A DNA stretch of 64,000 nucleotides from Sclerodactyla briareus (GCA_026419785.1 JAODTK010005846.1:124001-188000); one strand, 5' to 3'; shown: positions 33,205 to 45,417, counted from the first letter of the stretch. Translations and numbers: made by a program. The notes: a model not told the origin generated them from the sequence alone.

Positions 33205-34370
33205 TAAGTGCGTTTTTCTTCACAAAAACCACAAAGTAACGCAGCACTAATCATCCAAGCGGTCGAGGATTTGTCATGGAGATAGAGAAGTTCCGAACAC
33301 CTGCATAGGCCTACTAAATTTATAGTGATGTTCGCCAGGCTAAGCTTAGAGTCAGAGGTGGAGTGGATTGGAGGGATCCAATCGGTTGTGGGGCTTGTCT
33401 TCGCCTTGGTTTACCATGAACAACATTTGTATGAAAACTACCGATGTAACTCATGCAGGGGATACTTACTTAGACGGATTGTAACCTGTAAGTGATCAAA
33501 TGAGGCCCAGGGCGGCAAGTGTCTTTCGTGTATTTCTGATGTGGTCATTCAGGCGAAGCACACCACTGGTCCGATGCCTATTCATTAGGACCCTCAGATC
33601 ACCGGAAGTCTTCCCCAGCTGCAAAACGGCGTTACCTTATTGTCTAGTTTAGAACTTCCGTCATTCCTCGCATATACATGCATCACAAGGTCAATATCAT
33701 GGGGGCACGGAGCCCCCTTCGTGGTTCGAATCCTCTAGCTTTCCCCACAAGTAGCTGCGTATTAGGCACACCCGGTAAATATCCAGCTTTGCTTTACCTT
33801 CATAGAATTAGTTGTAGAATACGCCATAGTGCCGTAATGATACTAGTCGATACTCCCGAGCTGCACAAAACCCACAAGTTTGCCTAAGCTACCCAAGTGT
33901 TAACACTAACAGCGTCGTTAACCATGCTTGTGTAACCTAGCTCATTCGGTCATGGCTTGTCTCCCAAAACACACAGATATAAACTTGATCCAATCCATTA
34001 ATGTTAAACAATAAGCAAAATAGTGAACATAAACTTACATTCATTAAACCCTGTCAAAAGCTTCTCAGAAATCATTGTGATGTAGCAAACCAGGCATGGC
34101 TGACTTAAGGGTAATTGCCAGTAGCTTGTAACCCTTGTTGATAACACTTATGGATTGTGTCCATTAGGAAAAAAGGAAATAAAACCTCCCAAGTTTGTTC
34201 TACCAAGTCAACATTACCAAAAAGACACTGTGAGAAATGCGAACAGAGGTAATGTGAACAAACCTAATTTTGTCGTAATACATTCTTCATCTCACCGGAA
34301 CTAAAATCTCTACCAACACGGGGAAAAAAAAAAAAAAAGGTTATAATTATATACACCATCATAAGAGGTA
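33205..34370. other. No supported gene; one hairpin plus B-box-like site
   Basis: At 33,710-33,740 a hairpin (GGGGGC-ACGGA-GCCCCC) is followed by GTGGTTCGAATCCTC, an exact RNA polymerase III B-box word. There is no A box or cloverleaf, so no tRNA is called. It may be a SINE scrap. Confidence 0.4.
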
Positions 34371-34379
34371 TTGGTATCA

Positions 34380-34762
34380 TACCACCTGATATCTCCATAT
34401 GACCCTCTAATTGTGCTAAACGAGCGCAGCTGGTGGAGCATCGGCGTTCGAATTCTGGTCGAGTTATACCAAGACAGGGACAGGGGGGGAAGTAGGCAGT
34501 TTTTTCTAAATCCAGGTACCGCCGTAGAGGCATTTGCTCTGTTCCGTGTTTGCGGAAGTATTCACCACTGACAACAGTGCAGTACCCAGGTTTGCACTCT
34601 TGCCACTGGTCGGCAAGTATATGTACGACATTTACGAATTTATTCAATGCTTTTCCTAATGCCGATGATCATGTAACAGATTTCCTTCAACTAGCACTAG
34701 CACAGGTAAAACCGGAGGACTATAAAACACACACCCCTCAAACTTGAAGGTCCTTGGTTCTC
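34380..34762 (+). mobile_element. tRNA-derived SINE-like element
   Basis: An A-box-like stretch (GAGCGCAGCTGGTGGAGCA, 34,421-34,439) and a B-box-like stretch (GTTCGAATTCTGG, 34,447-34,459) stand close together, much as in a decayed tRNA head. About 300 bp of non-coding body follows, and the element runs directly into an AAT-rich tail with the GCGC motif of L2-like elements (next feature). A tRNA head with a LINE-like tail is the standard SINE layout. The A-B spacing is shorter than normal, so the head has lost bases. Confidence 0.5.
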
Positions 34763-34764
34763 TC

Positions 34765-34900
34765 GTAATAATAATAATAAGAATAATAATAATAATTAAT
34801 AAGTAATAATAATAATAATAAATAATAATAATAATGAAAATTACAGTTAATATAGCGCCTCATTCAAGTGATTCTAAAGGCTTCACAGAATTAGAAGATT
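34765..34900 (-). mobile_element. L2/CR1-like 3' tail fragment
   Basis: (AAT)n with AAG/TAAT variants (34,768-34,836) is followed by ACAGTTAATATAGCGCCTCA and TTCACAGAATTAG. This matches in order the 3' tail of the element at 28,706-28,760 (AATAATAAT, then TTTATATAGCGCACA). Orientation is minus. Either a second truncated LINE or the shared tail of the SINE at 34,380. Confidence 0.6.
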
Positions 34901-37000
34901 GGACTGTGTTAGAAAGAAATGATGTTTATAGTTGTTCTTGAAAACCCGGAGTTGGGCAGAAGGGATGGTTTAAGTTGGAGGATGGACGGAGATATATAGT
35001 TTCTGCACCACAATAGGTGTTAGGGAAGTGTGCTCCGGGAAAAGAACAGGTGGATGGACTGCAAAACATGGAGATTCCAATGACATATTTGTCTGTTTAG
35101 GAAGAAAAGAACATTAGACGCGCAGCCAAAACTATCACTATGCGATACCATAGGGGACTATGGGTACTCCCCACTGAAGAGACTCAAATGACGTTCGACA
35201 AGATTTAAGAAGTCGAGACATGAAAATGTAATGATTTGATTCTAGCCCCGCCCAATTGTGACTAATAACAGTCGGTGTCATCATAGGCAATTACATTATG
35301 GGTGACATCTACTTGTCGTACGCTTTGCGACTGTTGTCTGTGGGACCTGTTGGGTCCGAGCAAGCCCATGGAGGCCAGGACATTATGTGCATTAGTCATC
35401 AAAACTATACATATATGTTACGATACGAGAATGGCATAAATAATTCAACGGATACGAGAATTCAGAGCATTATGAAAGGAGGGGTAGGAAGGGAGGTATT
35501 GGGTCTTCTCCAGGGGTTACAGAAAGCCCGCGCGCAAGTTCCGTAGGAGCCAAGCGTCGTAGTACCGTTTCGTGCATTCTAGAGCACCAGACAAACATAT
35601 TCGCATTGCCATGGGGTATGTTATATCTGAAACCAAATGTCCCAAATAGTAATAAAACTGTAGCTAATAAAATTCATAACAATACTCATCAGTACCGAGA
35701 ACTCCCACAAGACCAAGTGAATTAAAAGAGGTATTGGTCTCTTGTCGTTACAGAGGACGCCAAGGTTAAGTACCGGGGTCCAGGAAATCATTAGATGGTG
35801 GCAATGCCTAGTTTGCCCGACTTCTCTCAAAAAAAATCTCTTGACTCGTTAGTGCAGCTGCCAAAACTGGCAGTATGAAAATGTCATAAACACTACTCAA
35901 CCACGAAATAAGTATCCTACAGAACCGAGGATGGAGTGATGGGTTCGCTAAGGTTTTATGCAATCCAGCTATCGGAATGGCGCGGAGCCAAACGCCTCTC
36001 GATATGCTGTTCACGCAATTCCTATATACAATTGAAAAATTCGTAAAGGTTACAACACGCCATATGGTAAATATGGTCACCATTATACACAAAAGTCGGT
36101 CAGGGGATTCCATCCCTCAAAATCAATATTTCTAGACGTATTCTTATGCGAACCCAAGAAACTTTCCTAGTGTCCTAAAAATATACAATCCACGTAGAAG
36201 TACCTAAATTATCCCCAGATATCCAGAAGGAATTCCAACTGCAGATCACACATCAGTGCTATGGTGCTATGGAATGAAGTAAAGTACTCCCCTTCTAGTC
36301 GCCACTACTCGACAGACATGTTTCAGCACAATCCAAAATTATACTACGTCATACAGCTTACCCGTTGGAACTAGGAACCGGGACGAAAAATTCGACCCAT
36401 ATGTACCGTGTCCTTAGACAGTGGTGTGGTCAGGAATTTCCGCGCAGCGCATCAGTGCTCCATCGGCCATTCAACGGCACAGTCTCTGGGTTTTCCTCTA
36501 CTCCATAGTTGACTGAACAATGCAAATGCACACTCTCTCAATCGAAAAATCACGCACTGACTCTTTTAGAGGAAGAGGTTATGCCGCATCACCCATAAGT
36601 TCGAATGAACCGCGCCTATGCGCGGGGCCACGAAACATTCTTTTCACAGTGATTACAGCAGATATGCGTACGTGCAAATTATTATTGTTTAATTCCTGTT
36701 ATAGTAACTTAGCCCCTCTGCCAGACGGGAACCCCTCGTTGCCAATAGTGTGGGTGGAACAGGCTCTTCAATAAACCAAACCAAGGGCTTAGTGTGTCGT
36801 TGATTCTTTCTGACAACCGATAGCAAGACACAAGACGAATAGGAAATTGCAACAAAACATCCGACAAATTCCCCATTCAGGCTGGAGTTTCGCCTTTGTC
36901 CACGCCGCATCCCTGTCAGCCGCCTTTCTGAATTTGATCTCTGTTTGATGACTTTCAACTTCTCTGCTCAAAGTCTTCGGCTTCCCTCGCTTGACTAAGG
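34901..37000. other. No supported gene
   Basis: No domain, splice pair or repeat stands out. The frames at 35,298-35,546 (+), 35,808-36,113 (-) and 36,689-36,958 (-) have no recognisable content. Confidence 0.4.
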
Positions 37001-39661
37001 TGTTCGGTGGTGTTTACCGTTCGCCCAACTGTAATAATCACGAGGCTTCGATCTCGCAATCTCACCTCTGCTGTTGTATTACTAATTCAACGATATCACG
37101 ACTGTTAAATTTGCTATACTGTGTTTCATGTGCATAACGAAGAATGGCTCATACACTCCAACGGCTCTGATAGAGCTGTGTGTCGAAGTTGAGTCTTTTG
37201 CTATTACCAATGGTCACACCCAGCTCATCAATTCCCTCCACCCGTATCCCAGATCGTGCCTCGGACTCTGCTAACTTGTTAGATCTCTTTCTCACTACTT
37301 AGCCCCTTATTTACAGTCAGCAACTGTCTCTGCCCCCTATTGGCGCCTCTGACTCCTTGCCTCATTTCCCTGTCTATCAATCTAACTCCTATATGCAAAG
37401 TCCACCAAGCCGAAACTCTGGAACTATTCCAAAGCCGACTGGTTTGTGTCTTCGGGGATTTTTTTCAGTCTTCCCTTGGTATGAAACTACTTCTCAGATG
37501 GACCCTCTACCTCTGCTTCGCATTTCGGAAATTATCCTTTTAGGAATGAACACTTTTATCCCTACAGTCCCTACACTTTAAGAATCATTCTCCTCTTCAT
37601 CACCTTCATCGTTCAACCATCAATGTATTACTGCCGTCCAGGAGAAAAACGACTTGATATCGAGCGTGGCTACCTTCTCCTTCACCTGATTCCCGTCAGG
37701 CTATGTTACTGCTCTAATTGTGCTCTGAACAATCGATGAGGCAAAAAATTCTTTCATTCACGTCTGGCTACTACACTTTCATAATCATCCTGCCCTTCTG
37801 GTAGTCGTTCATTTTGGACGCTGGCAAATCGTTTCCCAGAAAAAAAAAACAAAACCCTTCTGGATCTTCCAAGTTCCCCCGCTGTCAACCTGATGCTCTT
37901 TGGCTAGTTCGCCACCTCTAAGCTAATACTTTGCCGAGCTATTCTACTTTCTAATTCCCTATGAACACCAGATTCTCATCCTCCTCCATCTTTTGCCATC
38001 TTTTGTGAAACTATCTTGGATGTTGTTTCACTACTCGCATGGTCCGGGCAAACACTCAATAGTTTAGACTTAAAAGCATCTGGTCCTGATGGCATTCCTC
38101 CTATAGTCCTCCAAGTGTGCCCTCTAACTTGCGCCTGATCCTGTAGCAATCTTAACGCGCCTTTGTTATACTATGGGATGCTACCCTTCTGTGTGGGAAC
38201 CGCTCCTGTCTGCCCAGTCCCTAAAAGGGTGACAAATCCCACCCCTCAATTACAGGCCGATTGCCATCACCCCGGTCCTCTCCAAAGGTTTGGAAACTTA
38301 AGTAAACAAGCATGTTTTGAACTTCTTCTTGAGTTTCACTCTCTCATCCGTGACCACCAGTTTATGGTTTTTTCCGGCATGGCCTATCTACTGGGGACCT
38401 ACTATCTATGTCACCAATCAGTGGCCCAAGCCATTGAGTTTTTCGGTGAAAGTGGGCTATTGCCCTTGAGATCTCTAAGGCCCCTTGACCTGTTTGGCAC
38501 GGGCCGAACGCCTTCCAAGGTTAACTGGGGTTCATTCATTTGGTTTCACGCCCCCTTCTAACTCTTGGACTGCCATTTTTCTTAACCGGTCGCTCTACAT
38601 CTCTGTTAGGGTTGATGGTGCCCTCTCCGAGACCTTCCTTATCAATGCTGGTGTTCTCAAGGTTGTTTTTTCTCTCCTCCACTTCCTCCTCCTCTCATTT
38701 TTTCATGATCTCTAGCTCTAACCTCCTATAGTATTCCTCATTTTGCTGATGATTCTACCCTTCACCACTCTCTGTGCTTTCCTCGCCCCCGGAACGGAAA
38801 CGATTTTCTCTACCACCGTCCCTAGTTGCCAACTATCTGAACAATTATCTTCTTTCTATTTTGAACTGGGGCACTGCTAATCGTGGTTAGCATTCAACAT
38901 CTAAAACTCAGAACTTGCTGATGTTCTGGTCGGCGTTTGTTCTGATGCACAAGCTATTTTATGGCTGACCAGATCCTCCCTCAGTCTACTTCTCTTAATA
39001 TCCTTGGTATGAAATCAGCAACAACCTGTGTCCTGGAATCCCCCCCTATCAAGTCTATCGCTACTAATGCTTCTACAAAGTTGGATGCTTATTCCGCACA
39101 GGAAACTTCACCCCACCACACTACTCTGCTTATACAGAGCCAATTCTCTCACCTAATTTAATAAGGTTGCCATATTTGGGGTTGGGCTTCGCCATCCTCT
39201 CTCAGTGTCCTTGATCGTATTCCAGAGAAGGCCATCCTCCGTCTCATCAACGATGATCATCTTACCTCCTCACTTGAATCTCTCTCCCATCGCAGATCTG
39301 TATCACAGTCGCTGCCTCCTTTACCGTTACTTTCTATGGTCATGTTCTTCTGAGCTTGGGGATGCTGTCCCTCCTTTACTTGAGGTTACCTCGCCCTACT
39401 CCTCTTCTTCTTACAGCCCCGTTTCGGGTTGCATCTCCACGTCCATCGCACTGAAACCTATGCTCGTCCTTTTTTCCGTCCGCACTTTTCGCTGCCCTGA
39501 ATAGGCCTTTTCCTCGGATGTATTTCCTCTGATTTGGACCTCCAGCGGTTCAAGAGTAGAATCAACAGCTGGATCTCTCCTCTCCGTCTTTCTTTTAGTT
39601 CCTTGTGCTTGGGGTTTGCCTTTTTTGTTTAGGCGATTATGGTTCGCTTCCTCATTCACTT

Positions 39662-39692
<31 letters not shown>
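37000..39692 (+). mobile_element. Non-LTR retrotransposon with poly-A tail
   Basis: The + strand, in broken frames, gives LDLKASGPDGIPP (38,060-38,100), PPLNYRPIAITPVLSKGLET (38,245-38,305), a palm block resembling FDRVWH (38,485-38,510), YISVRVDGALSETFLINAGV (38,597-38,655), then FADDSTLHHS (catalytic F-A-D-D, ~38,739-38,770). The C-terminal domain follows: SLNILGM, a C-H-I-W-G block near 39,168, and LDRIPEKAILRLINDDHLTS-like near 39,205-39,260. It ends in a 28-A tail (39,665-39,692). The stretch is strongly C/T-rich on the + strand, unlike its flanks, which sets the approximate left edge. Stops and frameshifts are frequent. The endonuclease is not recognisable. The clade (Jockey/I/RTE-like) is uncertain. 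Confidence 0.88.
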
Positions 39693-39734
39693 TTCTCCCC
39701 AACCACTAACAAGAGGGTTCCTATACTTTGAAAG

Positions 39735-40625
39735 ACAGCGACACTAAATTACAAGGTTTCAAGACTTTGACCGATGGTGACCCTAGATGACTTCTGACCT
39801 GACCCAAAACCGTGCTCATCATGTACTCATACAAAGTATGGGCTGCATCCTTCCAAGTGGAGTCGAAAGTTAGTCATGTTTATAAGAGCCAAAATTGGGC
39901 CAAAATATCGCGTTCAAATGTTCATTTTGGACGCCAAATTCACCCCGACTAAACTAAACATAGCTTCCTTACCTCCATAAGGAAGCTACACAACAAAATG
40001 TCAAACTGATCAAACCAACCTTCTGGACTATCCGTTTACCAAAGTTTTCCTACACTTTCACCACTGGTTCCCTCAGATGACTTCTGACTCGACCCCAAAC
40101 AATAGGGTTCATGTACTCCTCTTGGGTAACACCCCATACTAATTATGAGCTTCATCCTCTATGTGGGGTCGAGTATCGTTTTTACCAAGGCAAAATTGGC
40201 CAAAATATCGTCTTTCTCTCTCACAAATTTTTCTATTTCTTTCTGACCAAAATTCAACACGACCTAAACCAAAACCGATCGGGTTCCTGTAACTCCTATG
40301 AAAAAGAAGCTATACACCAAATTTCAATTTGATCGGACAACCATTATGGACTTTCATCGTGTTCACAATGGTTTTCAGGCTTTGACCCTGGTGACCTCAG
40401 ATTGACCTCTGACCTGATTCCCAAAACATAGGGTTCATCACTTATCATGGAGCATACACACACCAACTATAGGTTCATCCATCCAGGTGGGTTCCAATTA
40501 CTGTGTTTACACAAGCTGGAAGGCACATCCATTCACACACACACGTACATACAGACACACATACCACAGACGCAACTGGCATGACTGCTTGATTTCCTCT
40601 GACTTCGTCAAGGAATCACAAATGA
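39735..40625 (+). repeat. TGACCT-type dispersed repeat, copy 1
   Basis: Three diverged internal units carry TGACC..(T/A)GGTGACC, TGACTTCTGAC(C/T).GACCC, CATGTACTC and GGTTCATC (near 39,755, 40,065 and 40,385), so the period is about 310 bp. It closes with a CA-rich stretch and then CTGACTTCGTCAAGGAATC near 40,598. The closing 16-mer GACTTCGTCAAGGAAT recurs inverted at 49,360-49,375. A perfect 11-bp hairpin (TAGCTTCCTTA-6-TAAGGAAGCTA) lies at 39,961-39,988. No ORF is seen. It is inserted directly behind the poly-A of the retroelement at 37.0-39.7 kb. Confidence 0.8.
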
Positions 40626-41260
40626 GTAAACCTTGCCTCTCATGCCACTATTTGTTTCTTCGACAATGCTTCGATCACTAACCAACACATAATGAATCCT
40701 CAGTAGTAAAATTTAAATAAGGATAATAAGTTTTTGCGTTTGAAGAAAGTGATTGATTTTAAGAGACCCATTTTAGACCACTTCTCATATTCGGGCTAAA
40801 CGGTGGGTTAGAGAGAATCACCAGAACGCCTTGCTTGGAATTCCGCACCAACATCACTTCATCACCACACCAACAGCAACGTTTGCTTGGCTGAAATAAA
40901 GAAAACATACTTACTACACTACCGATCTTTTTCTTGATTAGTACGCTCGTTCTTTTGGGGATGTATCATTCACGTTAATGGTCACTATAAGTCCAGTCAT
41001 ATCCGATCATTAAAAGGCCGGGTGCCCTTTACTTTTGTATGTAAATATTAATGTTGATTTTGACCGCAATTTTGCAATTTCCTCGACATCCTGTCTCCAT
41101 GGAATAAATTACGATTGCACCCCCTATGAGTTTTTTTTTTGTGAATTCTTCATCAACCCAATACGAGTATTTCGTTATCCTTTATCCTTATCTGCGGAAG
41201 GAGAACATTTGCGACAACACCTATTTTGCACGTGCTTGACCCACTGTGGGTTATCATGAG
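40626..41260. other. No supported gene
   Basis: AT-rich, with nothing recognised. T-runs lie near 41,131-41,140. Confidence 0.4.
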
Positions 41261-41269
41261 ATATGATAA

Positions 41270-42420
41270 TGAAATCTGAGAAAAAAACCTTTCTTTAAAA
41301 TAATGCAATAAGTCTGGTTTTCTGTGTTTCTTGTACACTTGATCATCGAGGATCTCCCCATACTCTGGCCACAGATTTCCCGTAGCTCTAGACATATTTT
41401 CCGGGATGTCCCAAACATTCGCCTTCCCGATTAAACCACACATGTAGTCTTTCGTCGGCAAGGGTCCAAAGATTATAAGCAATGCATTATCTATTGGGAA
41501 GTCTTCTTGTGGTGTACCTCAGGGCACAAGTTTGGCCCGGTGGGTTTCCTCCCTGCACAATCAACGATGCGTACACAATCTTCACATTCAATATGCCAAG
41601 TTATTCGATGATATGATCTTTGGTGAGACCAGGCCTGTTGAAAGCCGAGCTCTGGATCGCAGATATGTCAAGGGACTCCTCGCTGATTGTGCAGATGAAA
41701 ACTACCTCCACCTAAACCCTGAAAAATGGCAAACAGCTTTCAATATGTTTTAGCGTGAAAACCCCGACTTGCTTGATCTCTCAATTAACGGGTTCCATTG
41801 AAAACTGTTAACACAACGAAAATTAGCTCGTTTGAGTCTTGGTGCAAGAGTGATCATTCAATGGAGGCACAGTCCATGAATCGTAAGTAAGAGCAAACAC
41901 AGCGCCTCATATGCTAGAGGGTTTAAAAAGTTCAGGATACCACCCTAGTGCTTAACTTACTGTGTATAAGTCCTATGTGCGCCATGCAATTGAATATGCT
42001 GCTCCCGTGTGGCATTTCTGGACTGACTGCATATCGCAAGGCTCTGGATAATATCAAAATCGTGCTTTCCGTTCATTCTTGGTGTCGACTATGAGGGAAC
42101 CCCCAGGCTATGGAACCCTATCAGTAATAGTACTGAGGATCGCAGAACGAAATCTGGGCAAAGTTTGCTTCTTCTTGCCAGAGCTCTGTGCAGTATTCGG
42201 CGTGGTTGGATGCTAACCGGTCAGCATATGTATGCATTACCAACAATCGCAGATATGATGAACCTAGTTCATGACCATCAGGCTGTACCCATAGTTCATC
42301 CCCTTTCGTACCAGGTGCCTCAATCAATTGTAGTTGCCCCATCTTACTGCTGCAGGTGTTTATTTGGGGCTATCTTTTATATAGTTGTATGTATTTTAGA
42401 GTATTTTGTGATATTAAATT
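41270..42420 (+). mobile_element. Non-LTR retrotransposon fragment (RT domain)
   Basis: Near 41,505-41,530 the frame reads SCGVPQGTSLA (RT motif with P-Q-G). Then IQYAKLFDDMIFGETRPVES (41,600-41,645) gives the catalytic box as F-D-D, followed by ENYLHLNPEKWQTAFNMF (41,699-41,752). After frameshifts come PDLLDLSING, a degraded Y-x-R-x-x-x-E-Y-A-A-P-V-W-H-like block (41,970-42,020), then ILGVDYEGTPRLWNPISNST (42,080-42,130) with an EDRRT-like end. The order matches a non-LTR RT palm and thumb. It is inactive and lacks an endonuclease. The 3' end is AT-rich near 42,400-42,480 with a short A-run. Confidence 0.85.
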
Positions 42421-43200
42421 TCTGATTTTGATTGATATTCATGCAATTCAGCGTCCACATGCAAGATAAAAAAGGTCAAATAAATTTGAAAAAAAAAACA
42501 GATTGAAGCCGGCACCTGAACAAATTCCTCGTTATTGTATGACAAATTCAAATATGCATAACTGAGTCACACACTAGTCTGCAGTTCTCATGAGAGTAGT
42601 GTCCCGAAATCTCAGTTGAATCCGTGGTGTCGGAATCGAGATAAACTGGAACGACATCTCAGGTCATCTGTTTACGCGGGCAAAACCAGTACTGTCGCTT
42701 GTGACAATTTGGAATTGTTCTTACGTTAACATTAAGTACACGATCATATTTGTTGCCAGCTTGACTAACTCCCTTTTCATCTCCCTTAACAGCGTTCAAC
42801 GTGTAAATGAAACCGACTTGTAGGCCACGCCCTCCGCGCCCCTGAAGAAATCATCCAGTTGAGCACGATTACATCGACTTATTGCGCCTAATAAATGTTC
42901 ACAGACTCTTTTGAGTTACCACCAAGTAATTGTTGAGGTGATCCAAATGAACCGATTGACAATCGTTCTAGTATAATTAATTTCACCTCATTTTTTCCAT
43001 TCTGAATTTGAACATGACTCTGGAATTCCTTCAATTGAGCTGACGTTGTTGACTCGACTCTCTGTAAGATCGGAAATTCATCTTAGCCATGATCTCATAT
43101 GTTACCGATTCTATGGCACCATGTTTTTCGGAATATACTTTCTGCATATTAGACGCATCAGCGGAGCACAGTTGGACCTTGCTCCACTTCTTGGGAGAAA
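42421..43200. other. No supported gene
   Basis: Only a short A-run (42,490-42,498). Nothing else is seen. Confidence 0.4.
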
Positions 43201-43218
43201 CACAAGAGAAACTCTTAC

Positions 43219-43330
43219 AGACGAGAATACTGTTCACCCTTCCCGATCTTAATTCCCGTAATGTCAGATAGCTTCCGAACCACAATGCCGCACTCATATC
43301 TACCGGAGCGACGGCTATTTTGTCCGCCAT
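43219..43330 (-). CDS. Candidate first coding exon (MADKIAV protein), unknown family
   Basis: On the minus strand ATG at 43,330 lies in good context (TTGAATGGCGG, G at +4). It opens 37 codons plus one base: MADKIAVAPVDMSAALWFGS, then YLTLRELRSGRVNSILV. A donor follows, GTCT|GTAAGAG, giving phase 1. The exon is GC-richer than its surroundings and looks like a genuine initiator exon. Without splicing the frame runs on to 43,031 (99 codons), so a single-exon product cannot be excluded. The family is not recognised. Downstream (lower coordinates) the retroelement at 41.3-42.4 kb would lie in its intron. Confidence 0.42.
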
Positions 43331-44500
43331 TCAATGTTTACAGGATTATCTCGTAATGTGAGCTTAAATCAGAGCAGTTTCAATTCACATCTGTAGTATT
43401 TGCGAATGACAGATTGACAGCGGAAGGTTTGAGTCCGCCAGTACGCCATGAACTGTTCAAGTGGGGATTTTCCCCAAAAGCTTGACGGTAATTAATCACA
43501 AATGCTCGTTCGTCTTCAGGCATTTGTTTTACTGTTGGTAACCTTTGATCCCCTTAACAAAAAAAACTCCTCGCGAAAGGAGACGTTCACAGTCTAGTTA
43601 TGACCGGAACGTATATCTGTTTCTGTTCTGTTTGACGTACTGCCTAATATTCCAAGTAGATTCAACTACAGGGCCGACGTAGAGAAAACCTCCAGTCGCA
43701 ATTCCTTCGCAATTTCAGTCAGGTCCCCTCGTGGTCTGAGTTTTCATGCTGCTAGGTCTGGTAATAGCAGTTATGTGATGAAGCAGCTTCTAATTCTAAT
43801 CGACAATTGTTCTTGGACAGATGGATATTTTGTTAGTAGCTATGAACTTGGTATGAGAGTGCCGCTTTAGTCGCTGGACTTGCAGAGGAAGAAGAAAGAT
43901 CGTCAACCGTCAGAAGAGCGGGGGGGGGGGGGGATCGCAAGTCTGTGTTGTGAAAAATACAGTCTGCTGACGTTCTCCTTTGTTTTAGAAGGGTAATTGC
44001 GCAACTATGGGACTTTTAACTAGTTGGATGACTCATTACAAACATAGCGAGCAGCCCCTGGCGCTGAGTATTTCCAGTTTTATATGAGGTCTCTCTGTGT
44101 ACCATTTTGTGAAGTTTAGTTAAGTGTGTCCGAATAACTTAGGTCACGGGCGTAAAACTCTCTGAGAAGAACTTCCCTTGGTCTAAGCAGTATACAATTC
44201 ATTCTCGAAATCGTTCCCCTTTTTTTTTTTCCCCCCCCCCCCCCCCGCACAGAACACATCCTCTTCAATCAACTGCGTTTAACTTCAAGTGAAGTCATAT
44301 AGATTGTGTAGACAAATGGGCTCGACGGAATCGACGTGCCTTGGACTACTGTTTGAAAATTTGCCGGAAAATGAACTAGGTATTCTTTTCCGTATCACTC
44401 ACTCCAGCTCCAGAACAACCCGCTTATTTTGAAACCACCAAGTTGGGTTCTTTCACAATGATACTGTAACGTTTTCAAAATATCTATCAGTCTGCTTATT
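43331..44500. other. No gene; poly-G and T/C tracts
   Basis: Poly-G at 43,920-43,933. A T11-C16 homopolymer junction at 44,220-44,246 is a perfect polypyrimidine tract that could adopt triplex DNA. Nothing coding is seen. Confidence 0.5.
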
Positions 44501-44518
44501 TTATACTCCATCTTCAAC

Positions 44519-44825
44519 GGGGCTCCTCAATTTATGTCCAAGTACAAGACCTTGGACAACGTTAGCAGAGAAGGTAGTGGGAGAACATTTTGAAGCCGTA
44601 TACGAGCCAAGGAAAACGTCCTACCACATTATCATATCAAAGCCCTTAAGGCCGCCACCCAACAAGCCATCGCACTCGTACATTCAATAAATGTCATTTT
44701 CGACAGGGTTCAAGATACGAATACACCTGCAAGAAAAGTGCGCTGGAAGACACACCCTTCTGTATATCGCAGAAAATGCCTGCGGCAAGAACGTCCTCAA
44801 GAGAGATTTAGTCATCAAACACCTG
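44519..44825 (+). pseudogene. Broken I-set Ig domain
   Basis: The first half reads APQFMSKYKTLDNV (A strand) and, after a frame change near 44,560, EKVVGEHFEAVYEP (B strand) and SYHIIISKPL. A TAA follows at about 44,688. In the same frame the second half is GFKIRIHLQEKCAGRHTLLY then IAENACGKNVLKRDLVIKHL: the I-set E-F-G pattern A-G-x-x-T-L...A-E-N-x-x-G-K...D-L-V-I. A clean donor CTG|GTAAGC ends it at 44,825. The place where an acceptor should stand (TTTTATACTCCATCTTCAACG) ends in CG and not AG. One frame change, one stop and a lost acceptor argue for decay. Alternatively only 44,707-44,825 is used, after the CGACAG acceptor, as a half-domain exon. Confidence 0.6.
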
Positions 44826-45008
44826 GTAAGCTCATTTTAGTTGTAGTTCATGACTTTCCCAAGTAGTATTCGGGTATCGTTTCAAGGGTCATTCACTCGC
44901 CAAGGTTAAGTTTCAGAGGAAGGGCCGGGGAATGCATGCCCAGACTCGAATCCGCCATTGCAGTTTTAGGGCCTACTGGTTATTTTGCCAAACAGGAGTA
45001 TGTCAAAT

Positions 45009-45048
45009 AATAATAATAATAATATTAATAATAATAATAATATAATAC

Positions 45049-45088
<40 letters not shown>
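45009..45088. repeat. AAT microsatellite
   Basis: (AAT)n with slips, 180 bp after the Ig remnant. Confidence 0.95.
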
Positions 45089-45090
<2 letters not shown>

Positions 45091-45417
45091 TGATTATAAT
45101 GATTTTCATGTTACTTTGTGGTGGTCAAATTGACCACTACATGGCCCTTCACCCGAAATCCCCGACCAGTGGGTAATCATCATAATGTATCAAGGTAACC
45201 CGAACTAATCGTTATGAGAAGTCATTTTGATATATTGCAAGTATATTATTATTGTTATTATTATGCTTATGTCATATAATCAATAATACAATCAGAATAA
45301 TAATGTACATTTACATAGTTCTCGTCTTTAAAGTGGCTTCTGACTACCAGTAGATATTATCGCGAGACCTCTGTATCGACCAGCACCCAGGTAGGCTGAT
45401 GCCTGGAAAAATATACC

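Noticed and set aside
33700..33745. tRNA-Ser-like variable arm and T arm
   Set aside because: Hairpin plus B box, but no acceptor stem, D arm or anticodon arm.
41153..41482. 109-codon minus ORF (residues WDIPENMSRATGNLWPEYGE)
   Set aside because: Protein-like, but lies opposite the RT remnant on the + strand and has no splice or start support.
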